Below, in pieces: positions 7,860 through 16,211 of a stretch of DNA of 59,094 bases (position 1 is its first letter; the number at the start of each line of letters is the position of its first letter). Below the pieces are notes generated by a model that searched no databases, had not been told where the DNA came from, and saw only the letters and a list, made by a program, of their open reading frames with translations. Source of the DNA: Acidimicrobiales bacterium (lineage in GTDB: Bacteria > Actinomycetota > Acidimicrobiia > Acidimicrobiales > GCA-2861595); assembly GCA_035540975.1 (NCBI GenBank), contig DATLFN010000085.1:1-59094 (forward strand). Direction: 5' to 3'. Made by a program: the position numbers and the translations under genes.

Positions 7860-8254
7860 CCCGCCTCCTGCTCGACACGACCTTCCTCATCGACGCCGAC
7901 CGTTCCCGTAGCGGCCTGGATGATGTGATCGCCGACGAGGACGACGTCGCCATCGCCGCGGTCACCATCGCCGAGCTCCGCGTCGGTGCGCTGCTGGGCA
8001 CCCGGAAGAAGGCTGCCGCGAGGACCGCGTTCGTGGAGGACGTGCTTGCCGCGATCCCCGTGATCGCCTACGACGTCGCTGTCGCCGAGGCTCATGCACG
8101 ACTGCTCGTCGCGGTGCGCCGCCAGGGTACGCCGCGGGGAGCGCACGATCTGTTGATCGCCGCGACAGCGTCGGCGTCTCGCCGGGCGGTCGTCACCGCG
8201 GACGCCACGGCGTTCGCCGACGTGCCCGACCTCGAGGTCCGGCATCATCGCTGA
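7856..8254 (+). CDS. PIN-domain toxin (VapC-type) with probable CTG start
   Basis: A 132-aa PIN protein with all four acidic positions visible: LLLDTTFLIDADR (Asp), TIAELRVGAL (Glu), GAHDLLIAATA (Asp) and VTADATAFADV (Asp). Expected activity is metal-dependent RNA cleavage, blocked by the upstream antitoxin. The fold begins right at the antitoxin stop, where the only in-frame candidates are CTG 7856 or ATC 7853; the first GTG (7925) would remove the first catalytic Asp. Either a rare CTG start is used or a start mutation has silenced the toxin. Confidence 0.8.
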   Translation: MTRLLLDTTFLIDADRSRSGLDDVIADEDDVAIAAVTIAELRVGALLGTRKKAAARTAFVEDVLAAIPVIAYDVAVAEAHARLLVAVRRQGTPRGAHDLLIAATASASRRAVVTADATAFADVPDLEVRHHR

Positions 8255-8414
8255 AGTGGCGAGCGATCGACTTCCGGCGTCCTGCCGGCCGGACGAAGCC
8301 TCGGTGAGCATGGGACGCGCGCCACGCGGGTTGTCGATCCCGCAGCGCACAGAGGGGCTTCGAATGCAGAGGCCGGTCGGGTGGCCGATGCCACCCCACC
8401 GGCTGAAGGCGACG

Positions 8415-8825
8415 TCAGGTGGGCCGTGACGCCTCGTCGAGGTCGATCCCCACGACGTGGGCGACCCGGCTCAGGCCGGCGTCTCTCGCGAGGACCGTGG
8501 CGCGGTGCCGCCGGGCAACCGACGCGATCATGCAGTCGACCATGCCTCGGGGAGTGACACCGGCGCGCCGGCAGGCCCGGTAGATGCGGGCCGCGGCTTC
8601 GAAATCGGCGACCGGGTCGAACCGGAGCAGATGGGATCGCAGCAGGAGCCGGCGAAGGTCTGCCTCGCGATCGTCGCTGCGCGCGCCGGCCATGACCTCC
8701 ATGACCACCGGTTCGGTCACGGCGACCTGGTCGCCAGCGGCGATGAGCTGCGACAGGCGCCGGTCGACGGGACTGCCGGTGGCGCGGTCGTACTCCACCC
8801 ACGCCGATGTGTCGACGAGGATCAC
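8415..8825 (-). CDS. PIN-domain toxin (VapC-type)
   Basis: A 136-aa PIN protein, GTG start at 8825 overlapping the antitoxin stop (GTGA). The motif order is complete: MILVDTSAWVEYDR, EPVVMEVMAG, GMVDCMIASVA and LARDAGL. It is expected to be a sequence-specific RNase of the VapC family. It faces the previous TA operon tail to tail across a 160-bp gene-free gap (8255-8414) in which I see no feature. Confidence 0.9.
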   Translation of the reverse strand: MILVDTSAWVEYDRATGSPVDRRLSQLIAAGDQVAVTEPVVMEVMAGARSDDREADLRRLLLRSHLLRFDPVADFEAAARIYRACRRAGVTPRGMVDCMIASVARRHRATVLARDAGLSRVAHVVGIDLDEASRPT

Positions 8826-9034
8826 GAGACGGCGGCCGGTGGGACATCCTCCGGGACCTCGTCGATCGCCTCGGCGCCCCGCATCGCCACCGCCTCGTCA
8901 CGGCTCATCGGTTGACCGGCGAGGTGGCGAAGCGCAAGGTCGACGGCCTCGGTCTTGGTGTGCACGCCGAAGCGGTCCATGATCGCCCTGACGTAGGTGT
9001 CCTCGATCTCGATGTTGGTACGAGTGCGTGCCAT
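8822..9034 (-). CDS. VapB-type antitoxin
   Basis: A 70-aa antitoxin, MARTRTNIEIEDTYVRAIMD, a ribbon-helix-helix-like N-terminus typical of VapB, followed by KTEAVDLALRHLAG. The stop overlaps the toxin start by GTGA. The ATG at 9034 is preceded at 6 nt by TACCTT and by no Shine-Dalgarno sequence, so the mRNA is probably leaderless. It should neutralise the toxin at 8415-8825 and repress the operon. Confidence 0.88.
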   Translation of the reverse strand: MARTRTNIEIEDTYVRAIMDRFGVHTKTEAVDLALRHLAGQPMSRDEAVAMRGAEAIDEVPEDVPPAAVS

Positions 9035-9040
9035 ACACCA

Positions 9041-9046
9041 AAGGTA
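9041..9046 (-). promoter_or_regulatory. putative leaderless -10 element of vapB-like gene
   Basis: TACCTT on the minus strand lies exactly 6 nt before the ATG at 9034; the same hexamer and spacing precede the hydrolase gene at 6893. Confidence 0.45.
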
Positions 9047-9060
9047 CACGCCGGTTTTCG

Positions 9061-9288
9061 TCACCCCGCCGGCGGCTCGCACGTGTGCACCACCACGCCG
9101 TCGATGGACACCTCGCCGGGGGTGTCGGTCACCTCGGTGCCGGGGGACGCCGTCCCGACCGTCTCCCCGCACGACGGGCAGCGCACCGGCTCCACGTCGT
9201 CCTCCCGGATCCGCTTCCCGTCGGGCCCGAAAGAGGGCCAGCCCCCACGCGGCGCGCTCCAGTCGTAGCGGTGCATGTGCTCAGGCAT
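9061..9288 (-). CDS. small zinc-ribbon-like protein of unknown function
   Basis: A 75-aa protein, ATG at 9288 (MPEHMHRYDWSAPRGGWPSF). It contains one CPSCG knuckle at about residues 37-41 and a single later Cys in VVHTCEP, so a full four-Cys zinc site is not present in one chain. It lies upstream of the VapB-type gene in the same direction with a 26-bp gap. Coding character is supported by the composition and by the compact neighbours, not by a recognised family. Confidence 0.5.
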   Translation of the reverse strand: MPEHMHRYDWSAPRGGWPSFGPDGKRIREDDVEPVRCPSCGETVGTASPGTEVTDTPGEVSIDGVVVHTCEPPAG

Positions 9289-9396
9289 CGCCGTCGCCCC
9301 CGGTCACCGGCACAGCGTATGTATCAGTCCCTCCGCATCGCTGCTCTCGTCGGCGGTGGACGGGCTCTTCCGTCCCCGGGACCCGGGGGGACTCCG

Positions 9397-11499
9397 ATGG
9401 ACGACCAGACGCACGCCAAGGACGAGCTCGAGCAGGTGGCGCTGCCGCGGCGGCGCTTCCGCTCGCTGATCGCCGCCAACCCCAACTACTTCGGGTCGTT
9501 CCCCGACCTCGGGTTCGAGGCGGTGGAGCCGAAGGACGGGGACAAGACGTACGAGGAGCTGGACTGCCTCTCGTACAGCCCCGAGCGCGACCGGATCGAG
9601 GCGACGGTGCTGGTGAAGCGGTCGTCCGGCTACTCGGGCGGGCCCTGCACGGCCGGCTCGTTCGAGCACGTGCGGTTCTACGTGGACTACGGCAGCGGCT
9701 GGGAGGACGCCGGCACGGCAGCGGTCAACGTTCACGACATCCCCGCCGGCCGGGACTGCTCGGGCGGCGCCACCCACCCGCTCAGCTACGTGTGCGGGGT
9801 CGCCCTCCGGCCCCGGCGGAAGTGGTGCTCCAAGCCGGTCCTCCCGATGGTGCGGGCGATCCTGTCGTGGAACCTGGAGCCGCCCGCCGGCCAGCCCGAC
9901 TGGACGCCGCCGTGGGGCGACGTCACCGACTGCCGCGTGCAGATCCGTCCCCGCCGCTTCTTCCTCTCCGACATCGTCGCCGAGCTGCCCAAGTCGGTCC
10001 TGGAGATCGTGCCCAAGGCCGTCGTCGATGAGCCGCCGTCGCCCGATCCCGACCCCGGCCCGCTCCAGGCGTTGAGCCTTCAGGAGCTGAGCCGGCGCTA
10101 CCGGGGCAAGAAGGTCCCCGCCCACCGGTTCGCGCTGGAGGCGCTGACGTCGATGGCGGGCACGCCCGCCGCCGGCCCGTCCGAGCTGGCGTCCGTCGCC
10201 CTGTCGGCCAAGGAGGCCGGCATCGACCTCGTCGACGTGCTGAAGGCGGTCGAGGACACCTCGGGGAACACCACGTACGAGGAGCTCGAGTGCCTGGGCC
10301 TCGATGCCGCCCTCCAGGGCGGGTCCCTGGTGGCGTCGTTCGAGGTGAAGCAGTCGAGCGGCTACTCGGGACCGCCGTGCAGCGCCGGCAGCACCGAGTA
10401 CGTCGCCTTCTGGGCCGACTGGGAGGACGACTGCTCGCTCGGCTACCTGGGCACCGTGGAGGTAAAGGTCCACGACTACGACGACATCGGCGACGGCCTC
10501 TGCTACGCCGCCGTCCTGCCCGTCGACGTGGGCGCTTTCCGCCGCGGCTGCCAGGAGCCGGTGCTGCGGCGGGTGCGGGCGGTCCTCTCCTGGAACACGC
10601 CGCCGTCCACCACCGACCCCGACGCCGTCCCCGTGTGGGGCAACCGCATCGACCGGAGCGTAAAGATCGAGCCCGGCCCCGTCTACGACGGCACCGCCCG
10701 GTTCACCATCGTGGGGGGCGTCGCCGCCGCCGACGTCGACCTGGTCACCGGCCTCACCGTGCCGGGCGCCGTCCTCGGCGTCGCCACGCCGCTGCCCGAC
10801 CACTGCCCGTTCACCGGCGACGTCGTGCTGCACGGACCGCTGGACCCGGCCCTCGCCGGCCACCAGTACCGCATCCGGGCCACCGACGTGGACTCCGGCG
10901 CCACCCAGCTCCTCACCGATCCGTTCCACGTCGTGACGTCGGGAGGCACGTCGGTGCTCGTGACGCCGGCGGCCGACGGGTGGGTGCCGTGGCCCACGTG
11001 GACGGGCAACACCACCGGCGTGCTCGGCCACCTGGCGCCCGGCGGGAACGACCGGTGGGACTTCACCCTCGAGCTCGACGTCCCCCTCAACGTGGTGGAC
11101 ACCGCCCGGGTCCGGATGGACAGCATCGTGCGCGGCGTGGCCGAGCCCACCGACACGGTCAACGCCGGTGACCTCGAGCTCCAGACGGCGGGCCAGTGCA
11201 AGGTGCCCCACGGCCCCGTGAACGGCACGTTCGTCGCCCGCGACCGCCACTTCCGGAACTGGTCGATCTCGGTCATCGGGGGCCCGGGCGGCCCCATTCC
11301 CCCCATCCCCCTCACGGTGGGCATCGGCACCGGCACGCAGACGCCGTTCGCCGGGACGCCCTTCACCCTGGACTTCGGGGACCCGATGATCGCCCCGTGC
11401 GGGTACGTCGTGCGCCTCACCATCCAGGACCGGGCGATCGTGGACAGCGTCACCCTCGGGCATCACACCACCGTCGACCGGGGCCTCTGCCTGGAGTGA
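9397..11499 (+). CDS. unknown 700-aa protein with a duplicated Cys-containing domain
   Basis: I do not recognise a named family. The ATG at 9397 follows GGGGGACTCCG. Residues about 50-185 and 292-427 are copies of one domain: each has TYEEL(D/E)CL, SSGYSGxPCxAGS, a V(R/A)F(Y/W) strand, VHD, and VRAxLSWN ... WG(D/N). The C-terminal 270 residues are rich in Gly, Thr and hydrophobic strands, suggesting a beta-sandwich region. There is no signal peptide or membrane segment. The conserved Cys residues could bind metal or form disulfides. It is isolated from its neighbours by a strong hairpin downstream. Confidence 0.75.
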   Translation: MDDQTHAKDELEQVALPRRRFRSLIAANPNYFGSFPDLGFEAVEPKDGDKTYEELDCLSYSPERDRIEATVLVKRSSGYSGGPCTAGSFEHVRFYVDYGSGWEDAGTAAVNVHDIPAGRDCSGGATHPLSYVCGVALRPRRKWCSKPVLPMVRAILSWNLEPPAGQPDWTPPWGDVTDCRVQIRPRRFFLSDIVAELPKSVLEIVPKAVVDEPPSPDPDPGPLQALSLQELSRRYRGKKVPAHRFALEALTSMAGTPAAGPSELASVALSAKEAGIDLVDVLKAVEDTSGNTTYEELECLGLDAALQGGSLVASFEVKQSSGYSGPPCSAGSTEYVAFWADWEDDCSLGYLGTVEVKVHDYDDIGDGLCYAAVLPVDVGAFRRGCQEPVLRRVRAVLSWNTPPSTTDPDAVPVWGNRIDRSVKIEPGPVYDGTARFTIVGGVAAADVDLVTGLTVPGAVLGVATPLPDHCPFTGDVVLHGPLDPALAGHQYRIRATDVDSGATQLLTDPFHVVTSGGTSVLVTPAADGWVPWPTWTGNTTGVLGHLAPGGNDRWDFTLELDVPLNVVDTARVRMDSIVRGVAEPTDTVNAGDLELQTAGQCKVPHGPVNGTFVARDRHFRNWSISVIGGPGGPIPPIPLTVGIGTGTQTPFAGTPFTLDFGDPMIAPCGYVVRLTIQDRAIVDSVTLGHHTTVDRGLCLE

Positions 11500-11512
11500 C
11501 CTCGGGCGGGCG

Positions 11513-11546
11513 GGGCGGGCGCCGGCACGACGGCCGGCGCCCGCCC
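11513..11546 (+). terminator. hairpin terminator-like structure
   Basis: Perfect 14-bp GC-only arms (11513-11526 and 11533-11546) around a 6-nt loop, 13 nt after the stop of the 700-aa protein. There is no U-tract, as is common for actinobacterial terminators. Confidence 0.55.
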
Positions 11547-11597
11547 GCGGGGCCGGACCGCCGGGGAGCCGCCCGGCGGGCGGTAGCGTTTCCTCTC

Positions 11598-12869
11598 GTG
11601 ACCGAGTCGCTCACCATCACCGACAACCGCACCGGCGAGTCCTTCGAAGCCCCGATCGTGAACGGGGGCGTCTCGTCCGACGTGTGGCGCAAGGCGCTGC
11701 CCGACGTGTTGTTCTACGACCCCGCCTTCATGGCGACGGCCGCCTGCGAGAGCGCCGTCACCTACCTCGACGGCGACGCCGGCATCCTCCGCTACCGGGG
11801 CTACCCCATCGAGCAGCTGGCCGAGCGGTCCACCTATCTCGAGGTGTCGTACCTGCTCCTGCACGGGGAGCTGCCCACACCGGAGCAGTACGAGGCGTGG
11901 GTGAAGGACATCACGTACCACACCTTCATCCACGAGAACGTGCGGAAGCGGTTCCTCGAGGGCTTCCACTACGACGCCCACCCGATGGGGATGCTCGTCT
12001 CGGCCGTGGCCGCCCTGTCGACCTTCTACCTCGACGCCAAGAGGATCCACGACCCCGACTGCCGGCAGCGCCAGATCGTGCGGCTCATCGCCAAGATGCC
12101 CACGCTGGCCGCCGCCGCCCACCGCTTCAGCGTCGGGATGCCGTTCGTCTACCCCGACAACTCCCTGGGCTTCTCCGCCAACTTCCTGTCGATGATGTGG
12201 AAGGTCGCCGAACCCCGCTTCGAGGCCGACCCGGCCCTGTCGCGGGCGCTCGACGTGCTGTTCATCCTCCATGCCGACCACGAGCAGAACTGCTCGACGA
12301 CGGCGATGCGCACCGTGGGGTCCGCCCATGCCGACCCGTACTCGGCGTGCGCGGCCGCCGCCGCCGCCCTCTACGGCCCCCGCCACGGCGGCGCCAACGA
12401 GGCGGTCATCCGCATGCTCACCGAGATCGGGTCCATCGAGAACGTCCCCGACTTCCTCAAGAGCGTGAAGTCGGGCAGCGGCGCCCGCCTCCAGGGCTTC
12501 GGCCACCGCGTCTACAAGAGCTACGACCCCCGCGCCCGGATCATCAAGCAGGTCGCCGACGAGGTGTTCGCGGTCACCGGCGCCAACCCCCTCCTCGACA
12601 TCGCCCTCAAGCTGGAGGAGGCGGCGCTCTCCGACGACTACTTCATCTCCCGGAAGCTCTACCCGAACGTGGACTTCTACTCCGGGCTCATCTACCAGGC
12701 CATGGGCTTCCCGGTGGAGATGTTCCCGGTCCTCTTCGCCATCCCCCGCACGTCGGGGTGGCTGGCGCACTGGGTCGAGCTGCTGGAGCAGAACTCGAAG
12801 ATCGCCCGCCCGCGCCAGCTCTACGTCGGCCCCGGCACCAGGGACTACGTGCCCATCGCCGAGCGCTGA
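11598..12869 (+). CDS. gltA: citrate synthase
   Basis: A 423-aa citrate synthase of the bacterial type I form, GTG start at 11598. It condenses acetyl-CoA and oxaloacetate for the TCA cycle. Visible active-site motifs are LHADHEQNCSTTAMR, RHGGANEAVIRM, GFGHRVYKSYDPR and YPNVDFYSGLIY (catalytic Asp). Length and motif order match the family. Compared with the CBS-fused enzyme at 2946, this copy keeps Asp in the NVDFYSG motif, so it is the likelier housekeeping enzyme. The sigma factor gene follows after 2 bp. Confidence 0.95.
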   Translation: MTESLTITDNRTGESFEAPIVNGGVSSDVWRKALPDVLFYDPAFMATAACESAVTYLDGDAGILRYRGYPIEQLAERSTYLEVSYLLLHGELPTPEQYEAWVKDITYHTFIHENVRKRFLEGFHYDAHPMGMLVSAVAALSTFYLDAKRIHDPDCRQRQIVRLIAKMPTLAAAAHRFSVGMPFVYPDNSLGFSANFLSMMWKVAEPRFEADPALSRALDVLFILHADHEQNCSTTAMRTVGSAHADPYSACAAAAAALYGPRHGGANEAVIRMLTEIGSIENVPDFLKSVKSGSGARLQGFGHRVYKSYDPRARIIKQVADEVFAVTGANPLLDIALKLEEAALSDDYFISRKLYPNVDFYSGLIYQAMGFPVEMFPVLFAIPRTSGWLAHWVELLEQNSKIARPRQLYVGPGTRDYVPIAER

Positions 12870-12871
12870 CG

Positions 12872-13444
12872 GTGGCGTCCTCGGCGGAAGACGTCTACCG
12901 GCGGCTGGCGCCGCCCGTGCTCGGTTACCTCCGCGCCCAGCGGGCGCCCGACCCCGAGGACCTGCTGGGCGAGGTGTTCCTCCAGGTCGCCCGCGACCTC
13001 CACAAGTTCGAGGGCGACGACGCCGCGCTCCGCCGGTGGGTGTTCGCCATCGCCCACAACCGCCTGCTGGACGCCCGCCGCCGGGCGTCCCGGCGACCCC
13101 GGCTGGTCGACCGGGACGTCCCCCACGCGCCGGCCCCGCCGCCCGCCGACCCGTTCGACCCCGAGCTGGTCGAGGCCCTCTCGCGGCTGACGCCCGACCA
13201 GCGCGAGGTCGTCGTCCTGCGCTTCGTGGCCGACCTCCCGCTGGCCGACGTGGCCCGCATCACCGGGCGCCGGGTGGGCGCCGTGAAGGCGATGCAGCAC
13301 CGGGCGCTGGAGACGCTCTCGTCGCTCGTGGACCGGCCCGCACCACCACCGCCCGCACCACCACCGCCGGCGGCTGCGTCGCCGACCCTGGCCGTCCTGC
13401 CGTCGGCGGCCGAGGACAACCTCACCACCCCGCCCGTATCCTGA
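12872..13444 (+). CDS. sigma-70 family (ECF-type) RNA polymerase sigma factor
   Basis: A 190-aa sigma factor, GTG start at 12872. Region 2 spans about residues 10-75 (YLRAQRAPDPEDLLGEVFLQV, then RRWVFAIAHNRLLDARRR) and region 4 about 100-150 (LTPDQREVVVLRFVADLPLA, GRRVGAVKAMQHRALETL). The C-terminal 40 residues are a Pro/Ala-rich tail without domain match. It lies between gltA and a gene for a membrane protein that may act as its anti-sigma factor. Confidence 0.88.
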   Translation: MASSAEDVYRRLAPPVLGYLRAQRAPDPEDLLGEVFLQVARDLHKFEGDDAALRRWVFAIAHNRLLDARRRASRRPRLVDRDVPHAPAPPPADPFDPELVEALSRLTPDQREVVVLRFVADLPLADVARITGRRVGAVKAMQHRALETLSSLVDRPAPPPPAPPPPAAASPTLAVLPSAAEDNLTTPPVS

Positions 13445-13470
13445 GCCTCCCGGCCGGCGCTCACCCGGGC

Positions 13471-14304
13471 ATGGAACACGACGACCAGTCTCCCGCCGTC
13501 CGCCGGCTCCACGAGCTCGGCACCCAGCCCGTCGACCCCGACGTGGCCGCCCGCCACCAGGCCTACCTCTCCGCCGCCACCCCGGCGCCGGGCCGCAGCC
13601 GCATGCGCCCCCTCCTGGCCGGCACCATGCTGGCGGGCGCCCTCCTGGGCGGGACCGGGCTGGCCGCCGCCCTCCCCGGGTCGCTGCCCGAGCAGGCCGG
13701 CTCGGTCGCCCGTGAGGTGCTGGCCGCCGCCCAGCTGGTCGACGACGAGGACGGCGACAAGAAGGCCGAGCAGGCGGCGAAGAAGGCCGCCCGCGCCGCC
13801 GCCAGGGCCGAGGGCGGGCCCGGCACCGAGCGCTTCCTCGAGGGCTGCACCGTGGGCGACCCGCCCGAGCCCTTCAAGGGCAACCACGGCCAGTACGTCA
13901 AGGCCCACCCGGACGACCCGGCCACCCCCGACGTCAACGAGCGCCAGGTGGCGGCCGAGTCGGACTGTGGCAAGCCCCTGTCCTCGCTGAACGGCGACGA
14001 CGAATCCGAGGCGAACGAGGCCGACGAGCCGAAGGACGAGACCAGGTCGACCGGCGCCGACAAGGCCGCCGAGGCCAAGGCCGCGGCCGAGGCCCGCAAG
14101 GATGCCGCCGAGGGCGGCGAGGCCGGCCGTCCGGAGAGCCCCGGCAACTCGGAGGGGCCCAAGCCGCCGGCCACGGCCGACAACGAGCAGGGCGCCGAGA
14201 ACCGGGCCACCGAGCGAGGCAGCTCCGGCGACGCCGGCAAGGCGGCGGAGAACCGTCCGGAGGGCGTGGGCCCGCCCACCTCGACGTCCACCTCCACTCC
14301 GTAA
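13471..14304 (+). CDS. single-pass membrane protein, candidate anti-sigma partner
   Basis: A 277-aa protein, ATG at 13471. Residues 1-45 are cytosolic (EHDDQSPAVRRLHELGTQPV), then one membrane segment at about 46-68 (LLAGTMLAGALLGGTGLAAAL), then about 200 residues of Ala/Lys/Glu/Gly-rich low-complexity sequence ending in Thr-Ser repeats. No HxxxCxxC anti-sigma motif is present. The position directly behind an ECF sigma gene and the short N-terminal cytosolic part are the only reasons to suggest anti-sigma function. Secreted or wall-spanning structure is an alternative. Confidence 0.65.
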   Translation: MEHDDQSPAVRRLHELGTQPVDPDVAARHQAYLSAATPAPGRSRMRPLLAGTMLAGALLGGTGLAAALPGSLPEQAGSVAREVLAAAQLVDDEDGDKKAEQAAKKAARAAARAEGGPGTERFLEGCTVGDPPEPFKGNHGQYVKAHPDDPATPDVNERQVAAESDCGKPLSSLNGDDESEANEADEPKDETRSTGADKAAEAKAAAEARKDAAEGGEAGRPESPGNSEGPKPPATADNEQGAENRATERGSSGDAGKAAENRPEGVGPPTSTSTSTP

Positions 14305-14325
14305 CCCGTCCGCACCCTCTCCCCG

Positions 14326-14355
14326 CGCCGCCCGGTGCCCCGGCACCGGGCGGCG
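14326..14355 (+). terminator. hairpin terminator-like structure
   Basis: Perfect 14-bp arms (CGCCGCCCGGTGCC at 14326-14339; its complement at 14342-14355) with a 2-nt loop, 21 nt after the preceding stop and before tesB. No U-tract. Confidence 0.55.
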
Positions 14356-14386
14356 GCGCGTACGGAGGCGGTGCCAGGATGAGCCC

Positions 14387-15238
14387 ATGACCGCCCTCGG
14401 CGACCTGGTCGCGCTGCTCGACCTGGAGCCGATCGAGGTGAACGTGTTCCGCGGTCGCAGCCCGGACGACAAGCGTCAGCGGGTGTTCGGCGGCCAGGTG
14501 GCCGGGCAGGCGCTGGTGGCGGCCGGCCGCACCGTCGAGACGGGCCGGGCCGTCCACTCGCTGCACGCCTACTTCCTCCGCCCGGGCGATCCGTCGGTGC
14601 CGATCCTCTACGACGTGGACCGCATCCGCGACGGCCGCTCCTTCACCACCCGCCGCGTCGTCGCCATCCAGCACGGTCAGGCGATCTTCAACCTGGCGGC
14701 GTCGTTCCACGCCGACGAGGACGGCTTCGACCACCAGCTGCCCATGCCGGAGGCACCGCCGCCCGAGGGGCTGCCGACGTTCGCCGAGCGGCTGGCGCCC
14801 TACCGCGACCAGGTCGGCGAGTGGTACTCGCGGCCGCAGCCCATCGACCTGCGCCACGCGGACGAGCCGCCCCACGCCACCGGTGGTGGGCCGGGCCGGC
14901 CGCCGTGCCAGCAGGTGTGGTTCCGGGCCGACGGCTCGCTGCCCGACGACCCGCTGCTGCACGCCTGCGTCGTCACCTACGCCTCCGACCTTTCGCTGCT
15001 CGACTCCATCCTGCTGGCCCACGGGACCAGCTGGCTGGACCCGGCGCTGATGGGCGCCAGCCTCGATCACGCCATGTGGTTCCACCGCCCTTTCCGGGCC
15101 GACGAGTGGCTGCTGTACGACCAGGAGAGCGCCTCGGCGTCCGGCGCCCGGGGGCTCGGCCAGGGCCGCATCTACCGCCGGGACGGCGTCCACGCCGTGT
15201 CGGTGGTGCAGGAAGGGCTGTTCCGCCGCCGCCGCTGA
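14387..15238 (+). CDS. tesB: acyl-CoA thioesterase II
   Basis: A 283-aa double-hotdog thioesterase, ATG at 14387. The N-terminal hotdog contains RVFGGQVAGQALVAAGRTV and SLHAYFLRPGDPSVPI; the C-terminal half contains YASDLSLLDSILLAHG and the end motif LGQGRIYRRDGVHAVSVVQE. These match TesB, which hydrolyses medium- and long-chain acyl-CoA to free acid and CoA. It is a single gene after the hairpin at 14326 with no obvious partner. Confidence 0.93.
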   Translation: MTALGDLVALLDLEPIEVNVFRGRSPDDKRQRVFGGQVAGQALVAAGRTVETGRAVHSLHAYFLRPGDPSVPILYDVDRIRDGRSFTTRRVVAIQHGQAIFNLAASFHADEDGFDHQLPMPEAPPPEGLPTFAERLAPYRDQVGEWYSRPQPIDLRHADEPPHATGGGPGRPPCQQVWFRADGSLPDDPLLHACVVTYASDLSLLDSILLAHGTSWLDPALMGASLDHAMWFHRPFRADEWLLYDQESASASGARGLGQGRIYRRDGVHAVSVVQEGLFRRRR

Positions 15239-15256
15239 CCGCCCGTCCCCGGCCGG

Positions 15257-15262
15257 TAGCCT
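15257..15262 (+). promoter_or_regulatory. putative leaderless -10 element of transglycosylase
   Basis: TAGCCT ends 7 nt before the ATG at 15270; no Shine-Dalgarno sequence is present in the 31-bp gap after tesB. Confidence 0.35.
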
Positions 15263-15269
15263 GCTGCGG

Positions 15270-16211
15270 ATGCGCCGTGCCGCCGCCGTCCCCGTGCTCC
15301 TCGCCGTCCTGGCCGGCGTGGCCGGCTGCAACGCCGGCGAGGACGACCCGACGATCGGCACCGACGGCGACGCGTCGACCACCGTCGCCACGACGCCGCC
15401 GCCGTCGATGACCGTCGCCACGACGGCGGCCGCACCGGCCCCGACCACCACCACCACCACCACCACCGGGCGGCGGGGGGGCGGCCTCAGCGTGCTCGGC
15501 GAGGGCGACCCGGCGTCCATCGCGTCGGCCATCGCCACCAGCGAGGCGGCCATCCGCGACGCGGCCACGCCGGCCGCCGACCTGGAGCGGCACGGGACCG
15601 CCCAGCAGGCGGCCTACCGCCAGCTCACGGCCAGGCCCGATTGGCTGGACGACGTGCTCGCCCGCCTGCCCGCCGGGCTGCACGCCACCGTGCGGGCCAA
15701 CGTGTCGGCGGGCGCCGACCTGCGGGCCCTCACCAAGCCGCGTGACGCCCTGCCGCCGTGGCGCATCGTCGCCCCCGCACCGCCCGAGGAGCTGCTCGGG
15801 TACTACAAGGCGGCGGAAGCCCAGCTCGGTGCCCCGTGGCAGTACCTGGCCGCCATCCACCTGGTCGAGACGCGAATGGGCCGGATCCGGGGGACCAGCA
15901 CGGCCGGGGCCCAGGGCCCCATGCAGTTCCTCCCCGCCACCTGGGGCCAGTACGGCGCCGGCGGCGACATCAACTCGAACCGGGACTCGATCCTCGCCGC
16001 CGCCCGCTACCTCGTGCGCAACGGGGCCCCCGGCAACATGGCCAACGCGCTGTTCAACTACAACCGCAGCGACCGCTACGTGCGCGCCGTGACCGCCTAC
16101 GCCGAGCAGATGGAGGCCGACGAGCGGGCGTACCTGGGCTACTACCACTGGCAGGTGTACTACCGGATGCCCGACGGCGACCGGCTCCTCCCGGTGGGCT
16201 ACGGGGCGTAG
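15270..16211 (+). CDS. lytic transglycosylase lipoprotein (SLT domain)
   Basis: A 313-aa exported protein. The signal peptide ends in a lipobox, LAGVAGC (Cys20), so it should be membrane-anchored. A Thr/Pro-rich linker with a run of eight Thr codons follows, then a helical region, then the SLT catalytic domain (about 180-270): the catalytic Glu is in HLVETRMGRI, followed by GAQGPMQFLPATW and ALFNYNRSDRYV. It cleaves peptidoglycan glycan strands. It ends convergently with, and overlaps by 13 bp, the PhoU-like gene at 16199. Confidence 0.9.
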   Translation: MRRAAAVPVLLAVLAGVAGCNAGEDDPTIGTDGDASTTVATTPPPSMTVATTAAAPAPTTTTTTTTGRRGGGLSVLGEGDPASIASAIATSEAAIRDAATPAADLERHGTAQQAAYRQLTARPDWLDDVLARLPAGLHATVRANVSAGADLRALTKPRDALPPWRIVAPAPPEELLGYYKAAEAQLGAPWQYLAAIHLVETRMGRIRGTSTAGAQGPMQFLPATWGQYGAGGDINSNRDSILAAARYLVRNGAPGNMANALFNYNRSDRYVRAVTAYAEQMEADERAYLGYYHWQVYYRMPDGDRLLPVGYGA

